Positions 16,249-25,806 of a stretch of 64,000 nucleotides of DNA are shown piece after piece. Made by a program: the position numbers and the translations under genes. The stretch is from Caballeronia fortuita (GTDB taxonomy: Bacteria > Pseudomonadota > Gammaproteobacteria > Burkholderiales > Burkholderiaceae): positions 310,001 through 374,000 of the forward strand of contig NZ_FCNX02000005.1 of the NCBI RefSeq assembly GCF_001544835.2, written 5' to 3'. Below the pieces are notes generated by a model. It saw nothing but the letters and a program-made list of their open reading frames with translations. It had not been told where the DNA came from and did not search any database. Each line of letters starts with the position of its first letter. Within the stretch, counting starts at the first letter, position 1.

Positions 16249-16952
16249 GCGCCCGCTTCAGCCCAGCGCGTCGAGCGACGCCCGCACGCGCCTGACTCGC
16301 GCTTCATTCCCGGCGCGAGCCCATTTCCGTCGACGCGCACACCCGAGCCGAAATGCACCGCCCGCGCGCGCGTCGACGCGACGAATGGCGCAACGGCATC
16401 GACAGTCAGACCGGCGCCCGCCAGCACCGTGCAGTGCGAGTCCTTCGCCCGCTCCACGAGCTTCGCGATCGTCTTCTCGGCCTCCAGCACCGACGGCTTG
16501 CCGCCTGAGGTCAGCACGTTCGTCACGGCGTCGAATTGCAGCAGCGTATCGAACGCGGCGTGCAGGTCGCGTGTGTCGTCGAAGGCGCGGTGGAACGTGA
16601 GCGGCAAACCATCCGCCGCATCGATCACGCGCGCGAGCCCGTCCGTGTCGATGTCGCCGTTCGCGGTCAACATGCCCACGACGATCGCGTTCGCCCGCGT
16701 CTTCGCGATCGCGCGCACGTCGCGCAGCATGACCGCGTAGTCGTCGGCATCGTAGACGAACGAGCGGCTATGCGGCCGCACGATCACGTTCACCGGAATG
16801 TCGACCGCCTCGGTCACCGCCTCGATCAGTCCGATGCTCGGCGTCAGCCCGCCCTCGCCCATCGCGGTGACGAGTTCGAGCCGGTTCGCGCCGCCGCGTT
16901 GCGCCGCGCGGGCATCGGCGACGGTCGTCGCGATGACTTCCAGCAGCGTCAC
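16134..16952 (-). CDS. cutC: Copper homeostasis protein CutC, apparent 3' frameshift
   Basis: The first 220 or so residues are a normal CutC TIM-barrel: the MTLLEVIATTVADARAAQRG start, NRLELVTAMGEGGLTPS, NVIVRPHSRSFVYD, LTFHRAFDDTRD and VHFGSGVRVDGNGLAP. After that the read frame continues for 50 or so unrelated residues, overlapping the convergent rhodanese gene by 115 bp. In the adjacent frame the sequence reads ARVRRVRASLDALG and stops at 16258-16260, a natural CutC ending. One extra G in the GGG run near 16308 would join the two. This is either a real deletion or a sequencing error. The start overlaps the upstream molybdopterin-binding-domain gene by 4 bp. Confidence 0.85.
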   Translation of the reverse strand: MTLLEVIATTVADARAAQRGGANRLELVTAMGEGGLTPSIGLIEAVTEAVDIPVNVIVRPHSRSFVYDADDYAVMLRDVRAIAKTRANAIVVGMLTANGDIDTDGLARVIDAADGLPLTFHRAFDDTRDLHAAFDTLLQFDAVTNVLTSGGKPSVLEAEKTIAKLVERAKDSHCTVLAGAGLTVDAVAPFVASTRARAVHFGSGVRVDGNGLAPGMKRESGACGRRSTRWAEAGAYAPIHGSLRKHHPATVFRCPSPSLSPSNPSSRSYACP

Positions 16953-17767
16953 TGCACGTCCTCCGGCGGCACTTCCACGACTTCGCCGCCCAGCGCGATC
17001 ACGCCTTCACGCAACACGTCGAACGCCGCGTTCGCCTTTTCGGGATCGCCCTTCACGCCAAGGTCGATGTGCGCGCGCGCGTAAAGCGCCCCGCGCGCCG
17101 CGTCGCCGACGCTCGGCAGGCTGAACGCGCGCACGCCGTCGAAATCGCGCTCGATCGCTACCATCAACGGCGTGATGCGCGATTCCGGCAGGCCGAACAC
17201 GAGCAGCGACCGCTCGACGTACGGCGTCGCGTGATGCAGATCCGCGTACTTCGTGTCGAGCACCCATTCGATCATCGGCCACGCCATCACCGGAAAGCCC
17301 GGCACGAAGTGATGATCGCCGACGGAAAAGCCCGGAATCTTGTTGTAGCTGTTCGGAATGATCTCGGCGCCGCGCGGGAACGTGCCCATGTTCAGCCGAT
17401 GCAGGTTTTCGGGCGATTCGAGCTCCACGGGCTTGCCCGCCTGAGCCGCCGTGTCGCGGATGCGCGCGCGGATCAGTTCGGCCGCTTCCGGATGCAGCTC
17501 GAGCGGCACGCCGAGCGCCTTCGCCGCGCATTGCCGCGTGTGATCGTCGGGCGTTGCGCCGATGCCGCCTGTCGAGAAGACGATATCGCCAGAGGCGAAC
17601 GTACGCGCGAGCGTCGCGGTGATGCGCGCCGGATCGTCGCCGACGTATTCGGCCCAGTCGAGCGACAGGCCGCGCGCGCCGAGCAGTTCGATGATTTTCG
17701 GCAGATGCTTGTCGGTGCGGCGGCCGGACAAGATCTCGTCGCCGATGATGATGACGCCAATGCCCAT
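16949..17767 (-). CDS. CinA-like molybdopterin-binding domain protein
   Basis: The 272-aa protein has the MoaB/Mog/CinA N-terminal fold: IGDEILSGRRTDKHLPKIIE, then FSTGGIGATPDDHT (the GG-x-G phosphate loop) and FVPGFPVM. It lacks the C-terminal nicotinamide-nucleotide amidase domain of full CinA. Such stand-alone proteins are often annotated as competence/damage-inducible; the substrate is unproven. The start at 17767 gives MGIGVIIIGDEIL; a long upstream extension of the frame runs into the EI24 gene and is disregarded. It is coupled to cutC by a 4-bp overlap and follows the EI24 gene by 16 bp, suggesting one operon. Confidence 0.85.
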   Translation of the reverse strand: MGIGVIIIGDEILSGRRTDKHLPKIIELLGARGLSLDWAEYVGDDPARITATLARTFASGDIVFSTGGIGATPDDHTRQCAAKALGVPLELHPEAAELIRARIRDTAAQAGKPVELESPENLHRLNMGTFPRGAEIIPNSYNKIPGFSVGDHHFVPGFPVMAWPMIEWVLDTKYADLHHATPYVERSLLVFGLPESRITPLMVAIERDFDGVRAFSLPSVGDAARGALYARAHIDLGVKGDPEKANAAFDVLREGVIALGGEVVEVPPEDVQ

Positions 17768-17783
17768 GAATGCCCCTTCGTCC

Positions 17784-18635
17784 TTAGAGTGAAACGTCGC
17801 GGGTCTCGACGGTGATCGCCGGATATTGCGGCTCGCTCGCGCGCAGACGTTCGAGCGCGTGCAAGCAGTAATGCGCGAACCAGAGCGCCGAAAACACGAG
17901 GATGAACGCATACGCCCAGATCGTCACGGCGGCGACCACCGGAAAGAGCGGCAGGAGCCAGACGGACCATGCCCAGAGCATGGTCGGGACGGAACTGAGC
18001 AGGCCGCTCACGATGCCGATCGCAAAGAGCGGCCAGCGCGCGTCGCGCACGATCGCGCGGCGCTCCTCGACGCTGGCGTGGACCGCCAGCGCGTCGTAAG
18101 TCATCACGCGATACGTGAGCCAGCCCCACAGCAGCGGCGGAATCAGCGCGAAGAACGGCGGAATCAGCCACAAAGGCAGCGTGACGACCAGCAACACGAG
18201 ACAGACGAGCGTCGTCACGACCGAATGTCCGAGGCTGCCGTACCACGAGCCGCCGCGCCGAGCTTCCAGCGACGCGTAGTGACCTTTCGGCCGGCGCGTG
18301 AGCAGCTTGATGACGCCGGGCATCGACAGCGTCGCGATCAGCAGCAGCACCGTCACGACGATCAGCGGCACCGTCATGATCACGACGAGAAACGGCGCAA
18401 TTACCGCGTGCAGCGACGAAAAGCCGACGGCGTCGAAGAGACGATACATCCACGACGTCAGCGTCCACGCGCTGAGCCAGCTATTGGCCGCGCCGGTGAG
18501 CGTCTGCCAGAAGAACCACAGCACCGCGCCCCAAAGGACGGTCGCGACGCCGAACGGCATCAGCGTCAGCCAGAGCATGCGCGGATGAAAGACGTTCGCC
18601 GTCGCGCGCACGAACGAACGCAGCAAGTCACTCAT
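17784..18635 (-). CDS. EI24 domain membrane protein (CysZ-like)
   Basis: The 283-aa inner-membrane protein has at least five hydrophobic segments (for instance WLTLMPFGVATVLWGAVLWF and VVIMTVPLIVVTVLLLIATL) and the typical EI24/CysZ opening MSDLLRSFVRATANVFHPRM. CysZ members transport sulfate, but many beta-proteobacterial EI24 proteins have no assigned substrate. It appears to be the first gene of the EI24, molybdopterin-binding-domain, cutC operon. Confidence 0.85.
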   Translation of the reverse strand: MSDLLRSFVRATANVFHPRMLWLTLMPFGVATVLWGAVLWFFWQTLTGAANSWLSAWTLTSWMYRLFDAVGFSSLHAVIAPFLVVIMTVPLIVVTVLLLIATLSMPGVIKLLTRRPKGHYASLEARRGGSWYGSLGHSVVTTLVCLVLLVVTLPLWLIPPFFALIPPLLWGWLTYRVMTYDALAVHASVEERRAIVRDARWPLFAIGIVSGLLSSVPTMLWAWSVWLLPLFPVVAAVTIWAYAFILVFSALWFAHYCLHALERLRASEPQYPAITVETRDVSL

Positions 18636-18711
18636 GCGTAATTCGAGGAAGAAAGAGGAACCGACAGGATAAACCAGCGCCGCACGCGGGCGCCGGTCTC
18701 GTGAGGAAAGC

Positions 18712-19731
18712 TCAGACGGCCGCCGAGTTGTCCGATGCGGACGCGCCCGCGCGACGGGCGGAAAGACGCGCGGCGATACGCTTGAACGCGAGCCAGTGCT
18801 GTTCGAGGAAGCCGTCGCCGTAATGGACGGGCGTCACACCCGGCGCGCCGAGCTGGTCGCGGATTCCGGTCGGCTCGACGGTGCGGTCGAACGAGGCCGA
18901 GCGAAAGAGAATGTCCCAGAACGAGAACAGCACGCCGAAGTTGCAGCCATACGTCGTGCCTTCGTGGCCGAAGCCGATCGCGTGATGACGCCGATGAAAC
19001 GCCGGACTCACGACGATGCGCTCGCCGAGCCAGCCGAAGTGCATGCGGATGTTCGCATGCTGCACGCTCTGCATGAAATTGGTGATGGCGACGAGCACGA
19101 CGAATTGCGACGGCTCCACGCCGATCACGAGCGCGACGCACGCGAAAAAGCTCGCCTGGAGAACGTCGTCGAGCAGATGGTTACGGTCGTCCGTCCAGAG
19201 CGACATTTTCTGCTGGCTGTGATGCACGGCATGCAGTTCCCACCAGATGCCGAAGCGATGCTCCAGCCGGTGATACCAGTAGCCCGCCAGGTCGAGAATC
19301 AGCAGGTAGATGACGAACGTGACGAGCGGCTGCGTCGTCACGCCGGGCCACAGGTTGTCGATCTCGAGATTCGGCACGTTATGCAGGCGCAGCCAGCTTT
19401 GCATCGAGTCGAAAAGCGGCTGGAACGTGAAGAAGAAAAACAGATTGAGGATGCCGAGCTTGACGATCCACGTGTAAAGAACGTCCACGCGCACGCCCTT
19501 GCGGTCCTTCCACGTCTCCGCCGGCCGGAACGCTTCGAGCGGACGCAGGATCGCGTACATCGCAAGCACTTCCAGCACGCCGACGATGACCCAGTAGAGC
19601 GCGTCGTACGTGTCCTCGTCGTAGTCCATCATGCCGATCTTGAACAGCACCGGCTGCACGACGTCGACATAGAGCAGCGTCTGCAGCCAGGACACGAGAC
19701 CGTCGAGCGACGAAAGAATCGAATGAAACAT
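18712..19731 (-). CDS. Sterol desaturase / fatty acid hydroxylase family protein
   Basis: The 339-aa membrane protein carries the di-iron histidine clusters of the fatty acid hydroxylase superfamily: HRLEH, HAVHHS and HRRHH, with HANIRMHF between them. Hydrophobic segments lie before and between the clusters. It presumably hydroxylates or desaturates a lipid at the cytoplasmic membrane; the substrate cannot be deduced. It has 76 bp to the EI24 gene and 81 bp to the beta-propeller gene, all on the same strand. Confidence 0.9.
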   Translation of the reverse strand: MFHSILSSLDGLVSWLQTLLYVDVVQPVLFKIGMMDYDEDTYDALYWVIVGVLEVLAMYAILRPLEAFRPAETWKDRKGVRVDVLYTWIVKLGILNLFFFFTFQPLFDSMQSWLRLHNVPNLEIDNLWPGVTTQPLVTFVIYLLILDLAGYWYHRLEHRFGIWWELHAVHHSQQKMSLWTDDRNHLLDDVLQASFFACVALVIGVEPSQFVVLVAITNFMQSVQHANIRMHFGWLGERIVVSPAFHRRHHAIGFGHEGTTYGCNFGVLFSFWDILFRSASFDRTVEPTGIRDQLGAPGVTPVHYGDGFLEQHWLAFKRIAARLSARRAGASASDNSAAV

Positions 19732-19812
19732 GGTGCTCCGTGGTGCTTGGGGCCGTTCGGGTCCGGCCGTACCTCAATCGTAGTACAGGGCGCGAATACG
19801 CGCCCCGTCTGC

Positions 19813-20826
19813 TTACGCCCCGTTCGGCGCCGTCACCGGCGCGCGATTGAAGAAGTAGATGCCGTGCGGCGAGCGGCCGACCTTGATGGTTTCGATCAGC
19901 TTACGGTTCGCCAGGTCGATCACGCCGACGTGCTTCGCGAAGCGGAACGTAACCCACAGATACTTCTTGTCGGCGGAAAGTTCCATGTCGTCGGGGCCGG
20001 GCAAAAGGCCGGTGATGTCGCCGACGTTCGTCAGCGAATCCTCGTCGATGATGCTGATCGTGTTCGCCACGCGGTTCGACACGAGCACGTGCTTGCCGTC
20101 GACCATCGAGCGGAAGTTGTGCGCGCCCTTGCCCGTCGTGATGGTCTTCACGATCTTCTGGTTGCGCCAGTCGACGACCGCCACGTAATCCGCGCCCGTC
20201 ATGCCGACGAGCAGATATTTGTCGCCCGGCGTGAGCCACACGCCCGCCGGCACCTTGCCGACCTTCATCTTCCATTTCACGGTCTGCGTCGGCAGGTCGA
20301 TGGCGGCGATTTCGCCCGACACCTGCAGCGAAATGAACGCGGTCGAGCTGTCGTTGGTGAACGCGATGTGGCTCGGCATCGTCGCGAGCGGCAGGCGCTT
20401 CGCGACGGAAAGATTCTTGCCGTCGAAATGATAGATGTCGAGGCGGTCGAGCCGCAGGCCGGTGGACACGAACCACTTCTTGTCCGGCGAAAAGCCGATC
20501 TGATACGGATCCTCGATGTCCTGCACCCAGCGCTGGAACGCGCCGGTTTTCGGATCGACGAACATCAGATTGTTCGACACCGAATTCGCGACGATCAGCG
20601 ACGATGCGTCCGGCGTTGGCATCAGATGGTGCGGTTCCTTGCCGGTCGGCACGGTGCCGACGACCTGGCGCGTGTTTTCGTCGATGAGGCTCAGCGTGGC
20701 TTCCGCCGAGTTGAGCACGATGACATTGTTGGCGAATGCCGCGGTGGCAACCAGAGCAGCGCCGGTTGCGATGGCCGCGCGCGTGGCGATCGCACGCAAA
20801 CGGCCGGAACGGAAAATATTGCGCAT
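19813..20826 (-). CDS. Exported YncE-like beta-propeller protein
   Basis: The 337-aa protein starts at 20826 with a clear signal peptide (RRs near the start, then ATGAALVATAAFA and cleavage before NNVIVLNS). The mature part consists of repeated YVTN-type blades such as ARQVVGTVPTGKEPHHLMPT-like and IKVGRSPHGIYFF motifs, expected to form a seven-bladed propeller in the periplasm. An in-frame ATG 30 bp upstream is possible. The ligand is unknown; YncE-type proteins bind DNA or act as structural scaffolds in some species. Confidence 0.85.
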   Translation of the reverse strand: MRNIFRSGRLRAIATRAAIATGAALVATAAFANNVIVLNSAEATLSLIDENTRQVVGTVPTGKEPHHLMPTPDASSLIVANSVSNNLMFVDPKTGAFQRWVQDIEDPYQIGFSPDKKWFVSTGLRLDRLDIYHFDGKNLSVAKRLPLATMPSHIAFTNDSSTAFISLQVSGEIAAIDLPTQTVKWKMKVGKVPAGVWLTPGDKYLLVGMTGADYVAVVDWRNQKIVKTITTGKGAHNFRSMVDGKHVLVSNRVANTISIIDEDSLTNVGDITGLLPGPDDMELSADKKYLWVTFRFAKHVGVIDLANRKLIETIKVGRSPHGIYFFNRAPVTAPNGA

Positions 20827-20942
20827 GAAGATTAGGCTTCGGAGGGCAGGCGTCATTGTAGAACGTTTGCTTCGCCCGGCGGGTTGACGGGCTGCGGCTT
20901 TTTGCGCAATACGCTGATTCAGCGCACGCTTTCAGCGAAAAC

Positions 20943-23900
20943 TTACCGCTGCATCGATTCCCAGACCTTGTGGAGACGTTTGACCGAGACCGGCATCGGC
21001 GTGCGCAGTTCCTGCGCGAAAAGCGACACGCGCAACTCCTCGAGCAGCCAGCGATACTCGGTCAAACGCGCATCCGCAACGCCGCCGCGCTGCGACAGCG
21101 CGCGCTGATATTGCATCGCGAGCGGCTGCAGGTCGGTAAAGAGACGCGCGTCGCGGGCCGGATCGGCCTTGAGCTTGTCGATTCGCAGGCCGATTCCCTT
21201 CAGATAGCGCGGGAAATGCGCGAGCTGCGCATACGGCGTGTCGATGACGAAGCGCTTGCCGATCAGCCCGCTCAGTTGCGCCTGCATGTCCGCATACGCC
21301 GCCCCGAACGGTTTCGCCTGCGCCAGCTTTTTGACGAGCGCCGCATATTCCGCGAGGATCGTGCCGACGAGCCGCGCGATTTCATTCGCAAGCAGCGTGA
21401 GGCGCCCTTTTGCGGCGTCGCGGCGGGCGTGGAAGCTCGCGTCGTCGTCGGGAAGCGGGTCTTGCAGGCACGCGCGATCCAGCGCCGTTTCGACGATCTG
21501 ATCGCGCAGCTCGTCGGCCGTGCCGAGCGCCATGAACTGCATCGACATCTCGCGCAAGCCCGGCAGGTTCTTCTCCAGATAGCGGATCGGCTCGCGCAGC
21601 TGCAGCGCGAACAGCCGCCGCAGCCCCGCGCGATGGATGCGCGCGGCTTCCTCGGGCGAATCGAACACTTCGACGTCGCAATGCGTGCCCCGATCGACGA
21701 GCGCCGGATAACCGAACAGCGTCTGTCCGCGCCGGCGGATTTCGAGCAGCTCGGGCAGCTTGCCGAAGTTCCAGGTCGTCAGGTTTTCGTAGAGCGCGGT
21801 GCCAACGCCCGTCGCCTGCTGCGCGGGCGGCGACGATTCGGATTCGCCGGAAAGCGCATCGAAGGCCGCCGCCGATGTCAGTTTCTGAAACTGCTGCTGC
21901 GCCTGCCCGCCGAGCTCCGCGCGCAACTGCGCGAGATTGCGGCCCATCGCGAGCTGGCGGCCGTGCTCGTCGATCACCTTGAAGTTCATGAAGAGGTGCG
22001 CGGGCAGCGTTTCGAGCTTGAAATCCGCGCCTTTCACGGCGACTTGCGTCTCTTCGCGGATATCGGCGATGAGCGAATCGACGAGCGCGCCCGCACCGAA
22101 CTTCGGCCCGGTGTGACGCCCGGCAAAACCCGCCGCGTATTCCGGCAGCGGCACGACATGACGGCGCAGCTTCTGCGGCAGCGATTTGAGCAGCAGTTGC
22201 GCCTTCTCCTTCATCATCCCCGGCACGAGCCATTCGACACGGCGCGCATCGACCTGATTCAGGCCATAGAGCGGCACTTGCAGCGTCACGCCGTCGCGCG
22301 GCGAACCCGGCTCGAAGTGATACGTGAGCGACATCTCGATGCCGGACATCGTCATGCGCTTCGGGAAGAGGTCGGTCGTGACGCCGGCGGCTTCATGGCG
22401 CATCAGGTCGTCGCGCGAGAGGAACAGCAGCTTGTCGTTGCCCGCTTTCTTCTGCTCTTCGCGATACCAGCGTTCGAACGCCGCGCCCGTCCACATGTTC
22501 TCGGGAATCAGCGCATCGTAGAAGCCGTAGATCAGTTCGTCGTCGACGAGCACGTCCTGGCGGCGGGACTTATGCTCCAGTTGCTCGATATCCGCGACGA
22601 GCTTGCGGTTGTGCGCAAAAAACGGCAGGCGCGTGTCGAATTCGCCTTCGACGAGCGCGCCGCGTATGAACAGCTCGCGCGCGTATTTCGGATCCTGCTT
22701 GCCGTAGCTCACGCGGCGGCGCGCGTAGACGGTCAGACCGTACAGCGTCGCGCGCTCGAAGGCGACGACCTGCGCGGCCTTCTTCTCCCAATGCGCATCC
22801 GAGAGCGAAGTCTTCAGCAGATGCGCGCCGACCGTCTCCAGCCATTCCGGCTCGATTTTCGCGATCGTGCGCGCATAAAGACGGCTCGTCTCGACGAGTT
22901 CGCCCGCCATCACCCAGCGCCCCGCCTTCTTCAGCAGCGCCGAACCCGGCCACAGATGGAACTTGATGCCGCGCGCGCCGAGATAATGCGGCTCGTCGTC
23001 GGCCTTCATTCCGACGTTGCCGAGCAAACCCGTCAACAGCGACAGATGCACCTGCTCGAACGTCGCCTCTGTCTCGTTAAGCCGCCAGCCGTGCTCGCGC
23101 ACGACCGTCAGCAATTGCGAGTGCACGTCGCGCCATTCGCGCAAACGCAGGTGCGACAGGAAGTTCGCGCGGCACGCGTCGGCGAGCTGCTTGTTCGATT
23201 TCTTGTGCGCGACGGCGTCCTCGAACCACTTCCAGATGCGCGTCCATTGCAGGAATTCCGAGCGCTCGTCGACGAATTGCCGATGCGCCTGATCCGCCTG
23301 CTGCTGCGCCTCGATCGGCCGGTCGCGCGGGTCCTGCACCGACACCGCCGACGCGATGATCAGCACTTCGGTCAGCGCGTGATGATCGCGCGCGGCGAGG
23401 ATCATGCGGCCGACGCGCGGATCGAGCGGCAGGCGCGCGAGTTCGCGGCCGAGCGGCGTGAGCGCGTTGTCGTCGTCGACGGCGCCGAGTTCGTTCAGCA
23501 ACTGATAGCCGTCCGCGATCGCGCGGCCCGGCGGCGGCTCGATAAACGGAAACGTTTCGATCGCCGTCAGATGCAGCGACTTCATGCGCAGAATCACCGC
23601 CGCGAGCGAGGAGAGCAGAATCTCCGGATCGGTGAAACGCGGCCGGGACTGGAAATCGGCTTCGTCGTAGAGACGGATGCACACGCCGTCCGCGACGCGC
23701 CCGCAGCGCCCCGCGCGCTGATTCGCCGCCGCCTGGGACACCGGCTCGATCTGCAACTGCTCGACCTTGTTGCGATACGAATAGCGCTTCACGCGCGCGC
23801 TGCCCGTATCGACGACATAGCGGATGCCCGGCACCGTCAGCGACGTTTCCGCGACGTTGGTCGCGAGCACGATGCGCCGCGCGTTCGACGGCTTGAACAC

Positions 23901-25790
23901 GCGCTCCTGCTCCTGCGCCGAAAGACGCGCGAAGAGCGGCAAGATTTCCGTGTGCGGCGGATGATGCTTTCTGAGCGCTTCGGCCGCGTCGCGGATTTCG
24001 CGCTCGCCGGGCAGGAACACGAGGACATCGCCGGGACCGACGCGGCACAGTTCGTCGACGGCATCGACGATGCCTTCCATCAGATCGCGGTCCGTCTTGC
24101 GGTCGTTGCGCTTCGGCGCGGTGCCTTGCGCGTTTTTGATCGCCTCGCTCTCTTCCTCGATCGGGCGATAACGGATCTCGACTGGATACAGCCGTCCGCT
24201 CACTTCGATCACCGGCGCGGGTTTGTCGTCGCTGCCGAAATGGCGCGCGAAACGGTCGGCGTCGATGGTCGCGGACGTGACGATCAGCTTCAGATCGGGG
24301 CGCTTCGGCAGGATCTCCTTCAGATAGCCGAGCAGAAAGTCGATGTTGAGGCTGCGTTCGTGCGCCTCGTCGATGATGATCGTGTCGTACGCCTTCAGCA
24401 GCGGATCGGTCTGCGTTTCCGCGAGCAGAATGCCGTCGGTCATGAGCTTGACGGACGCGCCCGGCGCGAGATTGTCCGTGAAGCGCACCTTGTAGCCGAC
24501 GACTTCGCCGAACGGCGTGCCGAGTTCCTCCGCGATGCGTCTGCCGGTCGCCGACGCCGCGATGCGCCGCGGCTGCGTATGCCCGATCAGGCCGCTTCCG
24601 CCCGCGCCGAGCCCGCGTCCGAGCGCGAGGCAGATTTTCGGCAACTGCGTCGTCTTGCCCGAGCCGGTTTCGCCGCTCACGATCACGACCTGATTCGATG
24701 CGATGGCGCGCGCAATCTCCTCGCGCCGGCCGGAGACGGGCAACGCTTCGGGGAAGGTGATCGGGGGTACGGGGTTCGGCGTGATGGCGCGCGGGGGGCG
24801 TGGCGGGCGCGGTTCGCGTGTTCCGCTCGTTTCGGATGGGCGTTCTGCGCGTCGAGCGGCTTGCGGCGCTTCGCGTGATCCGCGTGATCCGCGTGATCCG
24901 CGTGATCCGCGTGATTCGCGTGATTCGCGTGATTCGCGTGATTCGCGTGATTCGCGTGATTCGCGTGATTCGCGTGATTCGCGTGGCGTACGTGCTTCGT
25001 GCGTGACGCCCGCGTCGGCCGGTTGCTCGCCGCGTCGCGGGGAGCGTGACGCTTCGCGGCCCTCACGCGGCTCCTGCGGCTTGCGCGCTTCGCGCGTTCC
25101 GCTTACGTCAGCCGGGCGCGCGCCGGGTCGCGCGGATTGCGGCTCTTCCCTCGATTCGCGCGGCTCGCGTGGCGGGCGAGGTTGGAGCGTGACGTTCGCG
25201 TTGGCCGGGCGCTCGCCATGTCGCGCGGAGTGCGGCGCGTCGCGGGATTCGCGCGGCTCGCGTGGCGGGCGCGGTGCACGCGTTCCGCCTGCATCGACTG
25301 AGCGCTCGCCGTGTCGCGGGGAATGCGGCGCTTCCCGTGATTCACGCGGCTCGCGCGCTTTAACGCCCGGCGCGCGACCCGGCCCCTCATCACCCAATGC
25401 GTCATCGCGTTTCGGTCGTGCCTGCGGCGCGCGCTGCGCCGGAGGGCGCGGATTTTGAGCCGCTTGCGCTGCTTCACGCGGCGGCTGCGCGACAGCCTGG
25501 GCTTTCGCGGGCCGCTCGTTCGTCTGCACGGCCTTCGGCGCCCCTTCGGACTTTTCCGGTTGCGTCGCGGCTGCGACCGCCGCTGTTCCGCCCGCGAATC
25601 GCCGCGCGGCGAGTTCCTTCTTGCTTAACCCCGCCGCTTCGTCCGACCCGGACGCACCCGCACCCGCCCGCGCCTCGCGCAGCAGATTTTCGCGCAGTTG
25701 TCGCAACTGCTCCTGAGTATCGGGGGTTGTATCGGCGGACTGGGACTTGCCCGCCTGATCGGGACGTGAGGGACGGGAAACATTCGGCAT
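20943..25790 (-). CDS. hrpA: ATP-dependent RNA helicase HrpA with a long low-complexity N-terminus
   Basis: A DEAH-box helicase of 1615 aa, compared with about 1300 in E. coli. Motifs: Walker A GETGSGKTTQLPK near residue 370, DEAHERSLNIDFLLGYLK near 475, TSATID, NVAETSLTVPGIRYVVD and QRAGRCGR, then the helicase-associated and C-terminal HrpA domains. Residues of about 80-335 form an extra disordered, charged region made of roughly 30-residue repeats (PREPRESREAPHSPRHGER type) and a 12-fold RES/RGS tripeptide run. HrpA acts on mRNA processing and stalled ribosomes. It diverges from argA across only 22 bp, with a palindromic -10 between them, so its mRNA may be leaderless. Confidence 0.95.
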   Translation of the reverse strand: MPNVSRPSRPDQAGKSQSADTTPDTQEQLRQLRENLLREARAGAGASGSDEAAGLSKKELAARRFAGGTAAVAAATQPEKSEGAPKAVQTNERPAKAQAVAQPPREAAQAAQNPRPPAQRAPQARPKRDDALGDEGPGRAPGVKAREPRESREAPHSPRHGERSVDAGGTRAPRPPREPRESRDAPHSARHGERPANANVTLQPRPPREPRESREEPQSARPGARPADVSGTREARKPQEPREGREASRSPRRGEQPADAGVTHEARTPRESRESRESRESRESRESRESRESRGSRGSRGSRGSREAPQAARRAERPSETSGTREPRPPRPPRAITPNPVPPITFPEALPVSGRREEIARAIASNQVVIVSGETGSGKTTQLPKICLALGRGLGAGGSGLIGHTQPRRIAASATGRRIAEELGTPFGEVVGYKVRFTDNLAPGASVKLMTDGILLAETQTDPLLKAYDTIIIDEAHERSLNIDFLLGYLKEILPKRPDLKLIVTSATIDADRFARHFGSDDKPAPVIEVSGRLYPVEIRYRPIEEESEAIKNAQGTAPKRNDRKTDRDLMEGIVDAVDELCRVGPGDVLVFLPGEREIRDAAEALRKHHPPHTEILPLFARLSAQEQERVFKPSNARRIVLATNVAETSLTVPGIRYVVDTGSARVKRYSYRNKVEQLQIEPVSQAAANQRAGRCGRVADGVCIRLYDEADFQSRPRFTDPEILLSSLAAVILRMKSLHLTAIETFPFIEPPPGRAIADGYQLLNELGAVDDDNALTPLGRELARLPLDPRVGRMILAARDHHALTEVLIIASAVSVQDPRDRPIEAQQQADQAHRQFVDERSEFLQWTRIWKWFEDAVAHKKSNKQLADACRANFLSHLRLREWRDVHSQLLTVVREHGWRLNETEATFEQVHLSLLTGLLGNVGMKADDEPHYLGARGIKFHLWPGSALLKKAGRWVMAGELVETSRLYARTIAKIEPEWLETVGAHLLKTSLSDAHWEKKAAQVVAFERATLYGLTVYARRRVSYGKQDPKYARELFIRGALVEGEFDTRLPFFAHNRKLVADIEQLEHKSRRQDVLVDDELIYGFYDALIPENMWTGAAFERWYREEQKKAGNDKLLFLSRDDLMRHEAAGVTTDLFPKRMTMSGIEMSLTYHFEPGSPRDGVTLQVPLYGLNQVDARRVEWLVPGMMKEKAQLLLKSLPQKLRRHVVPLPEYAAGFAGRHTGPKFGAGALVDSLIADIREETQVAVKGADFKLETLPAHLFMNFKVIDEHGRQLAMGRNLAQLRAELGGQAQQQFQKLTSAAAFDALSGESESSPPAQQATGVGTALYENLTTWNFGKLPELLEIRRRGQTLFGYPALVDRGTHCDVEVFDSPEEAARIHRAGLRRLFALQLREPIRYLEKNLPGLREMSMQFMALGTADELRDQIVETALDRACLQDPLPDDDASFHARRDAAKGRLTLLANEIARLVGTILAEYAALVKKLAQAKPFGAAYADMQAQLSGLIGKRFVIDTPYAQLAHFPRYLKGIGLRIDKLKADPARDARLFTDLQPLAMQYQRALSQRGGVADARLTEYRWLLEELRVSLFAQELRTPMPVSVKRLHKVWESMQR
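24871..24987 (-). repeat. 9-bp tandem repeat array inside hrpA
   Basis: Twelve head-to-tail copies of a 9-bp unit (plus-strand TCGCGTGAT or CCGCGTGAT) followed by a degenerate copy. On the coding strand they give eight RES and four RGS tripeptides. Because the unit is a multiple of three, copy changes by slippage keep the frame, so the array may vary between strains. Confidence 0.95.
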
Positions 25791-25798
25791 AGCGTCGC

Positions 25799-25806
25799 AT
25801 TATAAT
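25799..25806. promoter_or_regulatory. Palindromic shared -10 element between hrpA and argA
   Basis: ATTATAAT equals its own reverse complement, so it holds a perfect TATAAT on each strand (25801-25806 for argA, 25799-25804 for hrpA). Starts 6-8 bp beyond would fall at or within a few bases of both ATG codons (25813 and 25790), giving leaderless or nearly leaderless transcripts. No strong -35 is visible on either side. Confidence 0.55.

Noticed and set aside
19785..19805. Terminator after the beta-propeller gene
   Set aside because: The 7-bp GC stem is real, but no T-run follows in the direction of transcription.
20970..24878. A 1302-codon open frame on the strand opposite hrpA
   Set aside because: It is a GC-rich antisense shadow: no domains, strongly Arg-rich, and hrpA on the other strand is fully conserved.
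24871..24987. CRISPR-like array
   Set aside because: Units are 9 bp, contiguous and without spacers, and they are in frame within hrpA.
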